Made by a program: the position numbers and the translations under genes. The notes under the pieces were generated by a model. That model did no database searches, was not told the DNA's origin, and saw nothing but the letters and a program-made list of their open reading frames with translations. Below are positions 50,530-57,629 of a stretch of DNA of 64,000 nt, piece after piece (the first letter of the stretch is position 1; the number at the start of each line of letters is the position of its first letter). The stretch comes from Formosa sp030427735 (GTDB taxonomy: Bacteria; Bacteroidota; Bacteroidia; Flavobacteriales; Flavobacteriaceae), in the NCBI RefSeq assembly GCF_051200825.1, contig NZ_CP195158.1, forward strand, positions 1,302,001-1,366,000. The letters are read 5' to 3'.

Positions 50530-51110
50530 GATTTACTGTGTATTAAAGTTTGTAATTCGTCTTTTGTGTTTATGTTGTTTAAGGCTTCGTAATCTTTCGA
50601 AGCAACTTCAATTCTGTGATAGGTTGAAGATTGAATAAGTGTCATTAATTTTAATTGATTGTCGCGTATGGCGGCTTCAAATTTAGGTAAATTGTTAATG
50701 GTGTAAAGTCCAATTAGGGGATAATCTCTAGTGTTATCGGACACAAAACTAATGTGTGTGTTTATCACTTTAGAATTGATGAGATAGCGTTTTAAAATAT
50801 CGGTTTTAATTAAAGGAATATCACAACTCAAAATCAGGTTTTGATGCGTAGAAGTGTGCGATAAGGCTGTATGAATACCACCCACAGGTCCTTTGTTTTT
50901 ATGGATATCCGATACTAGCGGATAATTGTATTTGCTGTAATCGGTATTGTCTGTTATTAAATAAATACTATTTGTTATCGGTTTTACAGCATCAATAATC
51001 CATTCTATAAATGGCTTCTCGTTAAACACAACAAGACCCTTTTCTGTTTGCATGCGCGAACTTTTTCCGCCACATAGAATATACGCCGATATGTGTTTTT
51101 GAGTTTGCAT
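50526..51110 (-). CDS. mobA: Molybdenum cofactor guanylyltransferase
   Basis: A 194-residue nucleotidyltransferase with the signature ISAYILCGGKSSRMQTEKGLVVFNEKPFIEW, plus GGIHTALSHTS and ILSCDIPLI with the metal-binding Asp. It adds GMP to the molybdenum cofactor, giving the bis-MGD form needed by the molybdopterin nitrate reductase encoded in the facing operon. It overlaps both neighbours by a few bases. Confidence 0.92.
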   Translation of the reverse strand: MQTQKHISAYILCGGKSSRMQTEKGLVVFNEKPFIEWIIDAVKPITNSIYLITDNTDYSKYNYPLVSDIHKNKGPVGGIHTALSHTSTHQNLILSCDIPLIKTDILKRYLINSKVINTHISFVSDNTRDYPLIGLYTINNLPKFEAAIRDNQLKLMTLIQSSTYHRIEVASKDYEALNNINTKDELQTLIHSKS

Positions 51111-51856
51111 TAGAATATAAATAATTTAAACGATGCTAATAATAATACCACAGATAAAATGTAGGTCAGTTTGACATTCGAAAACTTTTCGCTACCAAAA
51201 AGTGCACCTGCGGTTCCGCCAATAAGTGCAAAAGGCACTAAATAAAAAGCTTCTGTTGGAAAATCGTGTTGGTTGATTAAGAAACCTATCATTCCCGAGA
51301 TGGAATTAACAAAAATGAATAGCGCCGAAACAGCAGCCGATTCTTTGGTGTTTCCCCAGCCTAACAATAAAATTATCGGACTCAAAATGATGCCGCCACC
51401 AATACCTATCATTCCCGAAAATAAACCAATGCCACAACCCACACACAATGCTAAAGGGATGTTCACATCTTTTTTTACAGATTTTTCTTTTCCAAAAACG
51501 CCTAAAATCCGCAAGACGGCTATTAATAGAAATACGCCTAGAATTTGTTTGTATAATGTTGGATTAATAGATAAGTAACCGCCAATAAATGCGGCAGGAA
51601 TAGACGCGAGAGCAAAGGGGTAAAACAGTTTCCAACTAAAATATTTATTCTTTCTAAAATACCAAAACGAAATGCCGCTTACAAAAATGTTAAGTAACAA
51701 GGCTGTTGGTTTTATAATAAACAACGGAAATGAAAACAAGGCCATTAAAGCCAAGTACCCACTAGCGCCACCATGACCAACCGAGGCATATAAAAACGAA
51801 ATGCCTATAAGAATGAGTGCAAAAACTATAAATAAATTGCCGCTAATAAATTCCAT
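51110..51856 (-). CDS. TSUP-family (TauE/SafE) membrane permease
   Basis: A 248-residue integral membrane protein with about eight spans. The TSUP repeat signatures are GISFLYASVGHGGASGYLALMAL in the first half and GLFSGMIGIGGGIILSPIILLLGWGNTKESAAVSALFIFVNSISG in the second. TSUP proteins move sulphite, sulphonates or other small anions. In this operon of molybdenum cofactor genes, under a ModE-like regulator and with no ModABC transporter in the window, molybdate or sulphur-oxyanion transport is a reasonable guess but not established. Confidence 0.88.
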   Translation of the reverse strand: MEFISGNLFIVFALILIGISFLYASVGHGGASGYLALMALFSFPLFIIKPTALLLNIFVSGISFWYFRKNKYFSWKLFYPFALASIPAAFIGGYLSINPTLYKQILGVFLLIAVLRILGVFGKEKSVKKDVNIPLALCVGCGIGLFSGMIGIGGGIILSPIILLLGWGNTKESAAVSALFIFVNSISGMIGFLINQHDFPTEAFYLVPFALIGGTAGALFGSEKFSNVKLTYILSVVLLLASFKLFIF

Positions 51857-52187
51857 GGGTTTCGGGTTTAAATTCTTTATTTAAAAAGGTTTCGCATTTG
51901 TTGTTAAGCGCATCAAAGGTTTTAATAAGCGCCTTTCCGTATGCAGTTAGAGTAGTGCTACCACCAGATTTTCCGCCAATATACTTAACAAGTAGTGGTT
52001 GTTCCGCTAGCAATTCCATATCGTTTAACAAGTTCCATGCTTTTTTATAAGACATGTTTAAGCGTTTGGCAGCCGCAGAAATTGAATGTTCTTCATCGAC
52101 CATTTTTAAGAGTTGAATTTTTCCAAATCCAATAAATGGTTTGCCGTCTTTTTCTATCCAGATTCTACTTTTAATTTCCATAATCAT
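51843..52187 (-). CDS. ModE-like winged-helix regulator (DNA-binding domain only)
   Basis: A 114-residue protein matching the N-terminal domain of ModE: GFGKIQLLKMVDEEHSISAAAKRLNMSYKKAWNLLNDME (winged helix), then the conserved GGKSGGSTTLTAYGKALI. The molybdate-binding Mop domains are absent, so it is a short form. It overlaps moeA by 17 bases and the TSUP gene by 14. It probably regulates the cofactor operon or the transporter; how it would sense molybdate without a Mop domain is unclear. Confidence 0.88.
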   Translation of the reverse strand: MIMEIKSRIWIEKDGKPFIGFGKIQLLKMVDEEHSISAAAKRLNMSYKKAWNLLNDMELLAEQPLLVKYIGGKSGGSTTLTAYGKALIKTFDALNNKCETFLNKEFKPETHGIY

Positions 52188-53361
52188 GTAATATTAAACA
52201 TTGTACAGCATCACCTTTGTTTACAGTCTCGACCGCTTCTGGTACAATTGCTAAAGCATTACTAGTAGCGAAGCTGTGTAGCATAGAAGACTGTTGCCCT
52301 TGTAAAAAATCAACTTTATTATTACTAACTAAAGCTTTTAAAAACAGGGTTTTTCCTGTTGTGTTCTTTAGTGTAGAGCTGCTCTTAACTTTTGTGCTTT
52401 TAAGTAATTGGGCAGTTCCTCCCGAACATTTGTTTAGCAAGGGCAACACATACACATAAAAACAGGTTAGGGCAGAAGCCGGATTTCCTGGTAAGGCAAA
52501 AACAAATTGTTCCTTTTTCTGCCCAAACCAAAGGGGTTTTCCTGGTTTTTGATTGATTTTATAAAAGAGTTCTTTAACTTTTAAATGGCTTAGTGCTTGT
52601 TTCACAAAATCGTAATCTCCCACCGAAATACCCCCGGAAATAAGCAGTACGTCTGCGAATTTCAGTCCTTTTTTAATATGCTTTTTAGTAGTTTTTAAAT
52701 TGTCTTTAGCTCGAAAAATTTTTACTTTTTTAAAACCAAAACGCTTTAATGCCATTTTTAGCATAATGGCATTGCTTTCGTAAATTTCGCCATCTTCTAA
52801 AACCGTTCCTGCGGCTTGTAATTCGTTTCCGGTTACTAAAATTGAAATCTTAGGCTTTTGGTACACGGTTATTTTCCTGATGCCTAATCCTGTTAAAAAA
52901 CCAATGGCAGCTTCGGTTATAATTAGACCTTGTTTTAAAACAACTTCTCCCTTAGTAACTTGTTCGCCAATAGGTCTTACATTGGCTCCTTTTTTGGGGT
53001 GTTGCATTATTTTGGCTTCGGCATTTAGCACCTCTACATGTTCTTGCATAACTACAGTATCGGCTGTATCTGGTACTTTTGCTCCTGTAAAAATGCGTGC
53101 AGCTTCGTTAGCTTTTAAAACAATGTGTTTCGAGTCACCTGCTTTCGATTCATCAATAACGGTATAAACCTGACTGGCATCATCGCTCCAGCGTATGGCG
53201 TAGCCATCCATTGCCGATTGCCTAAACGGCGGCATATTTATGGGGGCCGTAATATCTTCAGCTAAAACAAATCCCAAGGTTTTTTCTATACGCATAGATT
53301 TGACACTTGTTTTTGTGTTAGCAGCATCGATAATTTGTAAGGCTTCTGTTACTGAAATCAT
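52171..53361 (-). CDS. moeA: Molybdopterin molybdotransferase
   Basis: A 396-residue MoeA. Signatures are PPFRQSAMDGYAIRW (residues ~44-58), GAKVPDTADTVVMQEHVE, NVRPIGEQVTKGEVVL, VLLISGGISVGDYDFVKQAL and FALPGNPASALTCFYVYVLPLL. It inserts molybdenum into adenylated molybdopterin. It is the first gene of the ten-gene cofactor operon. A TACGTA dyad lies about 60 bases upstream of its start. Confidence 0.95.
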   Translation of the reverse strand: MISVTEALQIIDAANTKTSVKSMRIEKTLGFVLAEDITAPINMPPFRQSAMDGYAIRWSDDASQVYTVIDESKAGDSKHIVLKANEAARIFTGAKVPDTADTVVMQEHVEVLNAEAKIMQHPKKGANVRPIGEQVTKGEVVLKQGLIITEAAIGFLTGLGIRKITVYQKPKISILVTGNELQAAGTVLEDGEIYESNAIMLKMALKRFGFKKVKIFRAKDNLKTTKKHIKKGLKFADVLLISGGISVGDYDFVKQALSHLKVKELFYKINQKPGKPLWFGQKKEQFVFALPGNPASALTCFYVYVLPLLNKCSGGTAQLLKSTKVKSSSTLKNTTGKTLFLKALVSNNKVDFLQGQQSSMLHSFATSNALAIVPEAVETVNKGDAVQCLILHDYGN

Positions 53362-53418
53362 GTTTTTAGCGTTATGTCTTATCGAATATAGCGAATTAAA
53401 TCCAGTTAAAACAATCTT

Positions 53419-53436
53419 CTACGTATTTTTACGTAG
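53419..53436 (-). promoter_or_regulatory. TACGTA dyad upstream of moeA
   Basis: The 7-bp arms CTACGTA and TACGTAG flank four T residues, 58 bases before the moeA start. Paired TACGTA sequences also occur before narK (39947-39964) and single ones before nirB (33680 and 33766), which makes a shared regulator site plausible. Confidence 0.5.
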
Positions 53437-53580
53437 TTAATAATTTAAAGATGATTTATTGATAAAATTGCAATTAGACTTCGTGTTATTTGTTAACCTT
53501 TTGTTCGCGTTAGTATTACATGTAATTGCGTTATGTAGAAAAGGTATTAAGCTGTAACTTTATGGTATTAAATTGGAAGT

Positions 53581-54795
53581 ATGAAAATTTATCCATTATC
53601 ATCAATTATTATGCTTTGTGGCGCTATTCTAATAGTTGATGTTTTGGCTTTTTATTGGTTGAAGTCGGTTTTGCAGACGGTACCCTCGGTAGGATTTAGG
53701 CAGTTTATAAATGGTGCTTTTATATTTTTTTCGATAGCCTTGGTCACAGCTATTTTAATTTTAAAAGTACGTTTAGATCATATAGATATTCGCAGAAAAC
53801 AGGTATTAATTTCCCGATTGTATGGTTTAACAGTATCGTCTTTTATCCCCAAAATTATATTTGTGGTATTTATTACGATTTTTAGTGTTACCAACAGCGT
53901 ATTTACCACAGAAAAGTCTGTTTATGTGGTTCCTGTTTTAGGGGTTTTGGCTGGGGTAATTCCGTTTATAGCCATTTTGTATGCTGTCTTTAAGGCCGTG
54001 TATCATTTTAAAGTGTACCGCGTAACGGTGCATCATAAAGATTTGCCCGAGGTGTTCGATGAAGTAAAACTTGTGCATATTTCCGATTTGCATTTAGGAA
54101 GTTTAAATTACAGGTATAAGGTATTGGATAGAGCCTTTAAAATGATTAACGATTTACAACCAGACATTTTGTGTTTTACAGGTGATTTGGTAAACAATTT
54201 TGCTTGGGAATTGAAAGGGTGGCAGGATAGTTTTTTGAAGTTAAATCCTGATATAAAAAAATATGCCGTTCTCGGTAATCATGATTATGGCGATTATAGT
54301 TTGTGGAAAACAACCCAGGAAAAACAAGATAATTTAAACGCGATAAAACAATTTTATACCAATGTTAATTTTCAATTATTATTGAATTCATCGGCATTGA
54401 TTCAAAAAGAAGATGCCCACATAGCAATAGTTGGTGTCGAGAATTGGGGACTTCCGCCATTTAAACAATATGGGGATTTAAATGAAGCCTTAAACGGTAT
54501 TGATGAAAGCACGTATAAAATTTTGTTATCTCACGACCCATCGCATTGGAGCGAAGAAATAGTAAAACAAACCAATATTGCTTTAACACTGTCTGGCCAT
54601 ACACACGGCATGCAGGCAGGTATTAGAATTCGTAATAAATCGTGGAGCCCTATAAAATATAAATACAAACATTGGGCAGGTTTGTATAAGCAGGCCAATC
54701 AATATTTATATGTTACCCGTGGTTTAGGTTGGTTGGGATTTCCAGGACGTTTGGGTATGCGGCCAGAAATTACAGTAATTCGCTTAAAGCGATAA
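53581..54795 (+). CDS. Membrane-anchored metallophosphoesterase
   Basis: A 404-residue protein. Four N-terminal spans (residues ~5-145) precede a calcineurin-like phosphoesterase domain with the full metal site: VHISDLHLG (D-x-H), FTGDLVNN (GD), LGNHDYGD (GNHD), LLSHDPSHW and LSGHTHGMQ (GHTH). The domain faces the cytoplasm or periplasm depending on span number, which I cannot fix. Relatives include YkuE, which hydrolyses UDP-glucosamine lipids in some bacteria; the substrate here is unknown. Confidence 0.9.
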   Translation: MKIYPLSSIIMLCGAILIVDVLAFYWLKSVLQTVPSVGFRQFINGAFIFFSIALVTAILILKVRLDHIDIRRKQVLISRLYGLTVSSFIPKIIFVVFITIFSVTNSVFTTEKSVYVVPVLGVLAGVIPFIAILYAVFKAVYHFKVYRVTVHHKDLPEVFDEVKLVHISDLHLGSLNYRYKVLDRAFKMINDLQPDILCFTGDLVNNFAWELKGWQDSFLKLNPDIKKYAVLGNHDYGDYSLWKTTQEKQDNLNAIKQFYTNVNFQLLLNSSALIQKEDAHIAIVGVENWGLPPFKQYGDLNEALNGIDESTYKILLSHDPSHWSEEIVKQTNIALTLSGHTHGMQAGIRIRNKSWSPIKYKYKHWAGLYKQANQYLYVTRGLGWLGFPGRLGMRPEITVIRLKR

Positions 54796-54875
54796 TAGCA
54801 TTAGATAAATGTTTCTGAAATTACCTAGTGGCACTTTTGTAGCTTTTTTTATTAATTTTATAACACATAAATAAT

Positions 54876-55286
54876 ATGGACATTATGGGAGTTTTAGCAG
54901 AAGATCATAAACAATTAACCTTACTGTATAGTTCGGAAACTACTGTAGGAAAGCAAACTTTAGCTTACGCCGAAGCATCTGATAAAAATGTTTTAACTAT
55001 AGATGTTTCTAAAACTAAAGTTACAGGAACGCAATGGGTTGAAATTGCCGAGCGTTTAGGAACAACAGTATCACATTTAGTAAATACTACACATCCGGAT
55101 TTTGTAAAATTATACGGGTCGGAAGCTGTTAATTTAAGTACAGACGATTGGGTTAAGGTGCTTCAAAAACAGCCAGAAGTATTAAAAGGTTGTGTCGTTT
55201 TAAACGGATTGGAGTGTTTAATCGTTGAAAATCCTTCAGATATTGTAAAATATTTAGGTGTAGAAGGCGAAGATATTAAGGAGTAA
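54876..55286 (+). CDS. ArsC/Spx-fold protein without the catalytic cysteine
   Basis: A 136-residue protein with the overall pattern of the arsenate reductase family: TLLYSSETTVGKQTLAYAEAS at the place of the CxxC/CX5R loop, WVEIAERLGTTVSHLVNTTHPDFVKLYG in the middle, and VLKGCVVLNG...ENPSDIVKYLG at the end. The active-site Cys of ArsC is missing (Ser-Glu-Thr-Thr instead), and the only Cys residues are late. A reductase role is therefore unlikely; a regulatory or binding role is possible. It is flanked by its own promoter space and a strong terminator. Confidence 0.72.
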   Translation: MDIMGVLAEDHKQLTLLYSSETTVGKQTLAYAEASDKNVLTIDVSKTKVTGTQWVEIAERLGTTVSHLVNTTHPDFVKLYGSEAVNLSTDDWVKVLQKQPEVLKGCVVLNGLECLIVENPSDIVKYLGVEGEDIKE

Positions 55287-55315
55287 AAAAGTAACTGTAG
55301 AATTAATTCTTATTG

Positions 55316-55365
55316 AAAAAAAGCTGTTAAAAGTGAATAAAATCAACTTTCTAACAGCTTTTTTT
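55316..55365. terminator. Bidirectional terminator between the ArsC-fold gene and the AraC gene
   Basis: 14-bp arms AAAAAAAGCTGTTA (55316-55329) and TAACAGCTTTTTTT (55352-55365) with an AT-rich loop. A and T tracts on both sides suit termination of both convergent genes. Confidence 0.87.
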
Positions 55366-55432
55366 GTCTAGTTAAATATTCAAAAAAAAAGTACAAACCA
55401 GTTAAAATGTGGTTTGTACTTTCTAATATATG

Positions 55433-56452
55433 TTATGCTGTGGCAGCTAACGTATTTTGACTGTCTTGGTATTGTTTAGGACTACAGTTGTATTTTTCTT
55501 TAAAAATTTTAGAGAAATAACTTCTGCTGGTAAGTCCAACCGTATACACAATTTCTGAAATGTTTAAATCGGTTGTTTTAATTAATTCTTCGGCTTTTTC
55601 TACGCGAACATTTCTAATGTAATCGGTAACTGTTCTGTCGTGCATTAACTTGAACCCTTCTTGTAATTTAGAAGGCGATAAGGCCGATTTCGTGCTTAAG
55701 TATTTTAACGTGTATTGTTTTTCTGGATAATTTTTAATGAATAGAGATACCTCCTTAATGGTTTCCATGTCTTGTAAAGACAACGATCCGAATTGGTTAC
55801 TGGCATGCTCTAAATCGTCTTTATGCTGTTGAATTTCTAAAGCTAAAATGGCTTGCACACAACTTTCTATAAGCAAACGTCTTACCACACCTTCTTGGCG
55901 AATTTGTTCTAATTGATCTATTTTTTCGGCAATCTTAAGGTTGTACGAGCCTAGATAAACATAGTTTTCGTTACCGCTATTGCTTGTAAAGGTGTCGTTT
56001 AATTTACTGTTTAACTCGTTTTTTAACGACAGACTATCTGTGTTAACCACAATAGTCGAGAATTTTAACTGCTCGTCTTGTTGAAAGTGATATACATTTG
56101 TTGCGGCTTGTTCGCTACGTAAAATAGCTGTTTGAAAGGCTTCAAGTGTATTTAATGTACCGTTTACCTTAAAGCTGTGTTGTACATTACCTTCCGAACA
56201 ATATGTGAAATAGATAGGAGCCGATTTTAAAAAGGTATTAACCAAAGTAACATGGTCTTTAAATGTTATGTTAAACGCCAAATACGAAATGCTTTTTTGC
56301 ACCGTAATACCACAAATAGTACCTGTAGCTAAATCGTTATCTACATTTAAAATATATTCGTTATCAAGTTTATTAATAGTTCCTCCAATGTGTTCTTGAA
56401 GGTCTTTAATCATTTTAATTGCTGTTGTCGATTTTATTTTTATAGTTTTCAT
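55433..56452 (-). CDS. AraC-family transcriptional regulator
   Basis: A 339-residue protein. The C-terminal ~100 residues are an AraC double helix-turn-helix: YTLKYLSTKSALSPSKLQEGFKLMHDRTVTDYIRNVRVEKAEELIKTTDLNISEIVYTVGLTSRSYFSKIFKEKYNCSPKQYQ. The N-terminal ~230 residues are not a recognisable cupin or sensor domain. Similar proteins in flavobacteria have an uncharacterised N-terminus. Its target is unknown; the 45-residue gene upstream on the same strand could be part of its unit. Confidence 0.9.
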   Translation of the reverse strand: MKTIKIKSTTAIKMIKDLQEHIGGTINKLDNEYILNVDNDLATGTICGITVQKSISYLAFNITFKDHVTLVNTFLKSAPIYFTYCSEGNVQHSFKVNGTLNTLEAFQTAILRSEQAATNVYHFQQDEQLKFSTIVVNTDSLSLKNELNSKLNDTFTSNSGNENYVYLGSYNLKIAEKIDQLEQIRQEGVVRRLLIESCVQAILALEIQQHKDDLEHASNQFGSLSLQDMETIKEVSLFIKNYPEKQYTLKYLSTKSALSPSKLQEGFKLMHDRTVTDYIRNVRVEKAEELIKTTDLNISEIVYTVGLTSRSYFSKIFKEKYNCSPKQYQDSQNTLAATA

Positions 56453-56514
56453 GAGGTCGTTTTTAAGGTTAAATACTTATGAATAATACACTTTAAGTCT
56501 GTTGGTTTTAAGAC

Positions 56515-56652
56515 TTATTTTGTTTCTAGATCGCTAACAATTCTTGGTTGATTGTCGATTCTGCTAATGATATTGTTTAAATTAATTGATTTAAAAAAGG
56601 ACTTCTTTCGTACTTGTCCTACACGTGCATTCTGATCTGAAGTGGGTTTCAT
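56515..56652 (-). CDS. Small basic protein, 45 residues
   Basis: An ATG frame (MKPTSDQNARVGQVRKKSFF...) ending IVSDLETK. It is basic at the front, has no Cys, membrane span or signal peptide. I use the ATG at 56650-56652, which is preceded by an A/T-rich leader (TTAAATAAAAATAACT); a longer frame starting at 56724 runs through AT-rich non-coding-looking sequence. I do not recognise a family. It lies between the AraC gene and the repeat element at 56863-56990. Confidence 0.5.
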   Translation of the reverse strand: MKPTSDQNARVGQVRKKSFFKSINLNNIISRIDNQPRIVSDLETK

Positions 56653-57051
56653 ATAGTTATTTTTATTTAATGGTTTTTTGATATTCCAAAATTCGAAAAA
56701 TAGAACACGTTTTGTCTTACACAATTTTTAAATAGTGTTATATAATTTTTCGATTTCTAATAAATCAGCGTGTTTACGCCCTTGTTTTATTAAAATTATG
56801 TTAACGAAACAGCGGGGTGTTAAGATTCTTTTAAGAAGTGATGGGGTAGAAAAAAACAAAGAGAGGCTGTTTAAAAATTAACTTTTCGTCAATCTGAATT
56901 TATTTCAGATTCTCATAATTATTTATTTTCAATATGATAAGATTCTGTGTCAGGAACAGAATGACGTATTTTAATTTTTAAACAGCCTCTTTTTCTAAAT
57001 TATTTTAAGAGGGAGTTTATGCGCTTTAAGCAGATGAAAGTTGTAACGCAG
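56653..57051. other. Intergenic region holding the short repeat copy
   Basis: About 400 bases between the 45-residue gene and the response regulator gene. Its right half holds the inverted-repeat element at 56863-56990. The left half is AT-rich; I see no further gene or RNA. Confidence 0.5.
56863..56990. repeat. Inverted-repeat-bounded element, short copy
   Basis: A 128-base element with perfect 20-bp terminal inverted repeats (56863-56882 and 56971-56990, AGAGGCTGTTTAAAAATTAA and its complement). Inside lie TCAATCTGAATTTATTTCAGATTCTCATAATTA-like sequence and the dyad of TTCTGTTCC/TGACACAGAA near 56938-56966. In reverse orientation it matches the ends and core of the 335-base copy at 31903-32237. 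No clear target-site duplication was seen. Confidence 0.8.
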
Positions 57052-57498
57052 TTACAGACGCATAATAAAATTATCTTTATTAAGATTAGATGTGTTGTAC
57101 TGCCAATTAATTTGAAGCACTTTTTCTATTACCGATTTTAGTTTCGAAAAATCGGTAGGTTTATTGATGTAAATGTTAGCACCGTTTACAAACGTATCGT
57201 GGATGTCGGATTCTGATGATGAGGTAGAATATATGGCTACCGATAAGTCGCTTAAATGATTGCAACTTCTAATTTCCTGTAAACATTCTAAGCCGTTTTT
57301 AACAGGCATGTTTAAATCTAAAAATACCACTTGCGGTAAACTGATGTTAGGAGCGTTCAGGAAATCCATAAACTTTTGGCCATTTTCGAACAAAAATAAT
57401 TTTGTTTGAATTTCTATTTGTTCAATGGCTTCTTTAAATAGAAAACGATCGTCTTCGTCGTCGTCTACCAGGGCAATATTCAAGGCTTTTAGACTCAT
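57052..57498 (-). CDS. Single-domain response regulator (Rcp1-like)
   Basis: A 148-residue receiver domain with no output domain. Acidic pocket in IALVDDDEDDRFLFKEA, phospho-acceptor Asp in QVVFLDLNMPVKNGLECL, Thr/Ser switch in IYSTSSSESD and Lys in IYINKPTDFSKL. It is encoded 131 bases downstream of the multi-PAS kinase on the same strand. Such pairs are typical of phytochrome-like or multi-PAS kinases that signal through protein interactions rather than transcription. Confidence 0.93.
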   Translation of the reverse strand: MSLKALNIALVDDDEDDRFLFKEAIEQIEIQTKLFLFENGQKFMDFLNAPNISLPQVVFLDLNMPVKNGLECLQEIRSCNHLSDLSVAIYSTSSSESDIHDTFVNGANIYINKPTDFSKLKSVIEKVLQINWQYNTSNLNKDNFIMRL

Positions 57499-57629
57499 AA
57501 ATGTGTGTAAATTTCTAATTTCAAGACTCTAGTCTTCAAAAGAAATTTTTTAATGACATTAATATTTCGTTTTGAGTAGAAAATAGCAAGTAAACTTACG
57601 ACTTTTTTACTTCTGTTTGCGAAAAATAA

